In this document: piece after piece, positions 61,405 through 64,000 of the stretch
Layout: each line of letters starts with the position of its first letter
Position numbering within the stretch: position 1 is the first letter of the stretch
Assembly: GCA_946811695.1 (NCBI GenBank)
Contig: OX328126.1
Span: 88,996,785 to 89,060,784, forward strand
Source: Gonocerus acuteangulatus
Lineage: Eukaryota > Arthropoda > Insecta > Hemiptera > Coreidae
Direction: 5' to 3'
Length of the DNA: 64,000 nucleotides
The notes under the pieces: generated by a model
The model's input: only the letters and a program-made list of their open reading frames with translations
Databases searched by the model: none
What the model was told of the DNA's origin: nothing
Program-made: the position numbers and the translations under genes

Positions 61405-61640
61405 TTTTTCAACTAATTTAATATCAGCACTGATATCTTTGAAATTAAACATTCAAATCCTGATTAGTCTTGGAAAACATCAGACTGACACATTTGACAA
61501 CAATGAGATTAATTGAAATAATTAGGTTTTTCAAAGATTTGAAAGTAGATTTTGATTTTTTCAATGCCCATTCAGGATTTGAATGTTTAATTTCAACGAT
61601 ATCTGTGCTGATATTAAGTTGGATGAAAAATTAATTTCAA
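61405..61640. repeat. Inverted repeat downstream of the TJAP1-like gene
   Basis: TTTAATATCAGCACTGATAT with AATTAAACATTCAAATCCTG (61415-61460) is mirrored at 61573-61622. Arms are about 70 bases with an AT-rich loop. Looks like a MITE; no target duplication located. Confidence 0.6.
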
Positions 61641-62261
61641 AAATTCATAAAACCTTAAGCAGTGAGTTGTAAATGCTGATACTCTATAAGATGTGACTAC
61701 CCAATGATAACAAAACTACGAAAAAAAAAAAAAAAAATTAACTCTGAAAATGTTCTCCTTCCTGGTTTTTTTTTCATTTCTAAAAAGTGGAATTCCTCAA
61801 TTTTCTACCCCCAACTTTGGAGACCATTTAGACTTAAGATTTGCTTAGGGAATTATAGCTATGAAACAGTATTATAAAAGAGAGAGAGTATTGAAAAAAA
61901 TGATGCCAGTTTTAATCACGTAGCATGATGGAGTCCAGAGATAATCAATTTAATGCAAACGTCTTTAAAGCGAAAATTCGCTACGTGATTCAAAACAAAA
62001 CTGGCTGTCTCATGTGAACGGTGAAAGATAAAATTAAAAAAAAAATCAGTTTTGGACTCTCAGTTTATGTAGTAAAAACATATCAAAAAAATAAAATAAT
62101 TTAAAAATGGTCAAGCAACCTAATTATTTTTTTTGGGATCACTTCATATGGATTGACCCATGAAATAGGTCAAATCCCACATGAATGAAATTTTGAAGGA
62201 AATATTCCCAACAGTTCCACCATTTTCATTACCATTTCAATGAACAACACGCTTCGTGGAG

Positions 62262-62585
62262 CAGGGAAGGCTTTGAGAGGTCAAGCAAGGGAGATAGTGT
62301 TTAATGTTTATGAATTTTTAGCTAAAGCTAAGGCTAAGAACAATTTAAACTATAGCCTGTTTAAATAGATGGAGGGAATGGGTGGGGCCTATATTCCCGA
62401 GAAATAGCAGGAAGAACTCCCTTTTATAACCTTATCAATTTTCAACCTTTACCCCAGCCGCCTCGCTTGTGGAATCGGAAACGTTATAGTTTAAATTGTT
62501 TTCTGCCTTAGCTTTGTCTAAGTATTGATAAACATTAAACACTATCTCCCTTGCCTGGCCTCTCGAATCCTTTCCTGCTCCTAAA
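62262..62585. repeat. Inverted repeat, MITE-like
   Basis: GGGAGATAGTGTTTAATGTT and AACAATTTAAACTATA in the left arm (62268-62356) are mirrored in the right arm (62484-62580). Loop of about 125 bases. Unclassified. Confidence 0.65.
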
Positions 62586-62589
62586 CGAG

Positions 62590-63765
62590 ACATAATCAGT
62601 TTTTATAGTTATTCACATTAAGTGTTTGATCATCAAAAGGCTTTGCAAATGGTGGAACAGAAAGGAGAGGGCAGAGAGAAATTCCCGCCCAGACATTCGT
62701 GTATGCTTAATTGAACTCCTGGGTTTATCTGAACAGGCTATAGAAGATGTGAGTTTCACTATACAAAGCAACTGTTTATGATCAGCCAGGTTCTTTTAAA
62801 TGTGAATCTGTCATCTTCATATTCGGCACTAATCCTAATATATTGTAAGAGACATTTTTTTTTTTTTGTGATTATAATATTGTTTAATTAGATCAAAGTA
62901 AATCAAAACTAGAATTCCGTGATAAAAGTTGATTAAAAGGAGTAGCATTTTTACTAATTTGCACAGCCTTTGTGATAGTTAGAATCATTAAATAAATATA
63001 ATAACTTATTATTTAGAGGGTTATAGTCTCCTCAATGCTTCAACATTCGGCCCATTTTTCCTGGGACTGTGACTGCTCTACATTTTTGTTTTTATTTAAA
63101 ATGTATTTTATATACTACATATTTATTAATCTGAGGAGAATAATATTTTTTATTCTTTCTGTATATAATTCCAACTATAGTTTCTAAGGGAATATCAAGT
63201 GATTATTAGTATAGTTTCTATTGATGCCATTGCTCTCTGCTCACTTCTACGTAGTAACACTCTTAACGGCATTGTCAATATTAGAATTTAGTTTTCTCAG
63301 TAAGATTATTCCTACCTCTATGGTATTAACTTCCATATTTTTATAAACAATGTACAGTCTGTGCTTATATTTTCAAAATTGCAAATATGTAAATATGGAG
63401 TGATTGTTGATAATTCTGTTTCAATGGTTACTCTTAAGAATCTCTACGATTTCTTGCCATTGATTTTACTTGAAAGTTCCTCATTATTGCTTTCTTTGGA
63501 AATTAATACCAAATTTATTTGTGATAGAATGTTTTTGTGTCCTATATATTACGTGTTTATATATGTTTTATGTTTTCGTTGCAGTGAATTTTAAAAACCA
63601 CTTCATTTTTAATTGTTTTCTGTCTGTTTTGATTAAATGTATTTTTGCTTCTTGCACAAACGGCACAAGGAAAGGGATATCGTTAAAGATAACAGGTACA
63701 ATGGATGCCTCTTTAGATCTCCTTTTCCTTCCATAATTGCACTAACTACCATATTTAGTGAAATA
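62590..63765. other. 3' flank without recognised genes
   Basis: AT-rich. Open frames 63361-63594 and 63470-63736 are hydrophobic low-complexity translations without family signatures. Nothing else supportable. Confidence 0.4.
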
Positions 63766-63770
63766 TTCTT

Positions 63771-64000
63771 AGGGTGCGTTTACATCTGATAGTTATTGGA
63801 GGATATTTATGCCAGACAGAAATTTTGACTAATGTAAACTGCGAACAGTAGCTATATAAGTGTGGACACTTCTATACCATCAGGTGTAAACACTGATTAT
63901 AAAGAAAAGAATTTAATGTCAGAGATAAATATCTTAGCTACTAGCTGTATTGTCGACACTTATATACCAACAGTTGTAAACACTGATTATTTACACCATG
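63771..64000. mobile_element. Left end of a DNA transposon running off the window
   Basis: AGGGTGCGTTTACATCTG is a start widely seen in hAT- and P-like MITEs. Inside, GTGGACACTTCTATACCATC (63859) and GTCGACACTTATATACCAAC (63951) begin two 39-base direct repeats ending GTAAACACTGATTAT. The other terminus is not in view. Confidence 0.45.

Overview
The window is animal nuclear DNA, almost certainly from an insect. It has four spliced protein genes, GT-AG introns, AATAAA signals, a neuropeptide typical of arthropods, and dense transposon debris. The order within insects cannot be fixed from the sequence; the neuropeptide resembles hemipteran and orthopteran forms. No prokaryotic, viral or organellar gene was recognised. 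All gene models below were spliced by eye from frame continuity, splice sites and family similarity, with no transcript support.

Layout. (1) 787-19915, + strand: a complete nine-exon secreted acid-lipase gene (392 aa). Its introns hold piggyBac-, mariner-, hAT- and Helitron-like pieces, SINEs and AT microsatellites, and a DNA transposon with an exact 8-bp target duplication begins 10 bp after the stop codon. (2) 19925-24700: transposon-rich, with no host gene seen. (3) 24849-33827, + strand: a predicted TATA promoter and noncoding exon, then, after a 7.6-kb intron full of repeats, the two coding exons of a pigment-dispersing factor (PDF) neuropeptide precursor (86 aa). (4) 35824-48523, - strand: an eight-exon neuroguidin (NGDN/Lcp5, ribosome-biogenesis) gene of 312 aa. 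(5) 49026-60608, + strand: a six-exon gene of 380 aa related to tight junction-associated protein 1 (TJAP1). It is head-to-head with NGDN across about 0.5 kb. (6) 60609-64000: its 3' flank, two inverted repeats and the start of an element that runs off the window.

The four genes do not form a pathway; the only evident arrangement is the divergent NGDN/TJAP1-like pair. Most of the novelty is in the repeats. There is an unassigned TIR family with 8-bp target duplications in four copies. Two Helitron/Helentron-like families have 5' and 3' end motifs that appear to covary. A 1.3-kb hAT-like palindrome and two piggyBac-type elements in TTAA sites are also present. Several dispersed sequences carry a hammerhead-ribozyme-like core of the kind known from Penelope-like retroelements.
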